From assembly GCF_030457605.1 (NCBI RefSeq), contig NZ_JAKDUR010000004.1:46703-110702 (forward strand): 64,000 nucleotides of DNA, written 5' to 3'. Under the pieces are notes generated by a model, which worked only from the letters and a program-made list of their open reading frames with translations, was not told where the DNA came from and ran no database searches. Numbering within the stretch: the first letter of the stretch is position 1; the number at the start of each line of letters is the position of its first letter. The stretch is from Halomonas sp. GTDB lineage: Bacteria > Pseudomonadota > Gammaproteobacteria > Pseudomonadales > Halomonadaceae. The translations under genes and the position numbers were made by a program. Below are positions 63,003 through 64,000 of the stretch, one piece after another.

Positions 63003-63071
63003 CGGTCACGCCACTGCGGCAAACCGACTTTTTAACGCTGATTGTTACTCTGACTGTGGAATAAACGCCAA

Positions 63072-63926
63072 GTGACACTTTCTGACAAAGCCTTCGCGCT
63101 GATGCAATACCCGCTGCCCCACCACGCTATTTCACGGCTGGCGGGCAAGGTTGCCGACTGCGATTCGCCACGACTCAAAAACGCCCTGATCCGTACCTTT
63201 ATCAAGCGTTTCAACGTCGATATGCGCGAAGCACGGGAGCCGGACTACCGCACTTACGCCACCTTCAACGACTTTTTCACCCGGGCGCTGAAAGACAACG
63301 CCCGCCCCGTCGGTGAAGGCTTTATCAGCCCCGCCGACGGCACGCTCTCGCAGTACGGCCGGCTTTCCGCCGGTGAGCTGGTGCAGGCCAAGGGGCATCA
63401 CTTTTCCGCCCGCGCCCTGCTGGGTGGCGACGCCGAACTGGCTGAAGCCTTTACCCGCGGCAGCTACGCCACCGTGTATTTATCCCCACGGGACTACCAT
63501 CGCGTACACATGCCGGTGACCGGCACTCTGCGTGAAACCATCTATGTGCCCGGACGGCTGTTCTCGGTCAACCAGGCCACTGCCCGCTACGTGCCGGGGC
63601 TTTTTGCCCGTAACGAACGGCTGGTATGCCTCTTTGACACCGAAAACGGCCCGCTGGCCGTGGTGCTGGTCGGTGCGATGATCGTCGCCGCCATTGAAAC
63701 CGTCTGGGCCGGGCAAATCACCCCGCTGGCCGGCACGCCTCAGCGTACCCGCATGGACACGCCTGTTACGCTTGAAAAAGGCGCCGAACTCGGCCGTTTC
63801 AAGCTCGGCTCCACGGTAGTCATGTGCAGTGCCAATCCGGTCGACTTTGGCGACTTCGACGCCGATGCCAAAGTGCAGATGGGGGAGAGTCTGGGATGTG
63901 CGGGAGGGCCACTCCGCCAGCAGTAA
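63072..63926 (+). CDS. psd: Phosphatidylserine decarboxylase proenzyme
   Basis: Inner-membrane enzyme making phosphatidylethanolamine. The 284 residues start with GTG at 63072. The self-cleavage site is the GST of [10 protein letters not shown] near residue 250, giving the pyruvoyl group on the small subunit. Conserved HRVHMPVTG and the N-terminal [13 protein letters not shown] fit the family. The last 15 residues after the decarboxylase core are short and polar. Confidence 0.96.
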   Translation: MTLSDKAFALMQYPLPHHAISRLAGKVADCDSPRLKNALIRTFIKRFNVDMREAREPDYRTYATFNDFFTRALKDNARPVGEGFISPADGTLSQYGRLSAGELVQAKGHHFSARALLGGDAELAEAFTRGSYATVYLSPRDYHRVHMPVTGTLRETIYVPGRLFSVNQATARYVPGLFARNERLVCLFDTENGPLAVVLVGAMIVAAIETVWAGQITPLAGTPQRTRMDTPVTLEKGAELGRFKLGSTVVMCSANPVDFGDFDADAKVQMGESLGCAGGPLRQQ

Positions 63927-64000
63927 AAAAGCCCGGGCTAACGCACTAATGCCAGTCAGTTAAGCCTATTCTCTATAAGCTGATCATGAGACCTTCCCGT

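Noticed and set aside
63926..63945. Possible terminator after psd
   Set aside because: The AGCCCGGGCT palindrome has no loop and no T run on the plus strand, so it cannot form a normal terminator hairpin for psd.

Overview
The window is a stretch of core chromosome from a Gammaproteobacterium, most likely a moderately halophilic member of the Halomonadaceae (Halomonas or a close relative). This assignment is inferred from overall protein resemblance, acidic protein surfaces and high-GC coding, together with a gene order that largely follows Pseudomonas (order recalled from memory, not searched). I see no rRNA, tRNA, CRISPR array, insertion sequence, prophage or integron. No gene-free stretch exceeds 300 bases; the longest are 9381-9660, 28841-29091 and 45061-45268.

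Region 1 (1-16900). After the 3' end of a YhcB/ZapG-like gene come nif3 and a DegS/AlgW periplasmic protease. A long minus-strand operon follows: mlaFEDCB (phospholipid transport), ibaG, murA (peptidoglycan), hisG and hisD. Divergently, a ten-gene plus-strand operon runs kdsD-kdsC-lptC-lptA-lptB (Kdo and LPS export), rpoN, hpf, ptsN, rapZ, ptsO (sigma-54 and nitrogen-PTS regulation).

Region 2 (16900-32480). The TldD/PmbA protease subunits flank darP. The minus-strand row mreB-mreC-mreD-maf-rng-yhdP-tldD combines cell shape, RNA processing and envelope lipid functions. gatCAB, the tRNA-dependent amidotransferase, is on the plus strand and ends in a strong two-way terminator.

Region 3 (32490-45900) is the least conserved in order: gpsA-sixA, htpG with a textbook heat-shock promoter, a DUF1232 membrane protein, a soluble lytic transglycosylase, a LysE-type exporter, a cold-shock protein, an unrecognised acidic lipoprotein with a duplicated coiled-coil segment, a YegS-like lipid kinase, pepN, yajQ and cobO.

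Region 4 (45950-64000). The minus-strand row nnr-tsaE-amiB-mutL-miaA-hfq-hflX-hflK-hflC-hisZ-purA is followed by queG, orn, rsgA, rhdA and psd, the arrangement known from Pseudomonas but without motAB.

Functionally the window is dominated by envelope construction (LPS, phospholipid, peptidoglycan, shape), post-transcriptional control (Hfq, RapZ, RNase G, oligoribonuclease) and tRNA modification. Two separated genes complete one enzyme: the short-form HisG and its regulatory partner HisZ. No wholly new system is evident. The best leads for novelty are the acidic repeat lipoprotein, the structured leaders of htpG and csp, and an Asn at the Ser46 position of the PtsO protein.
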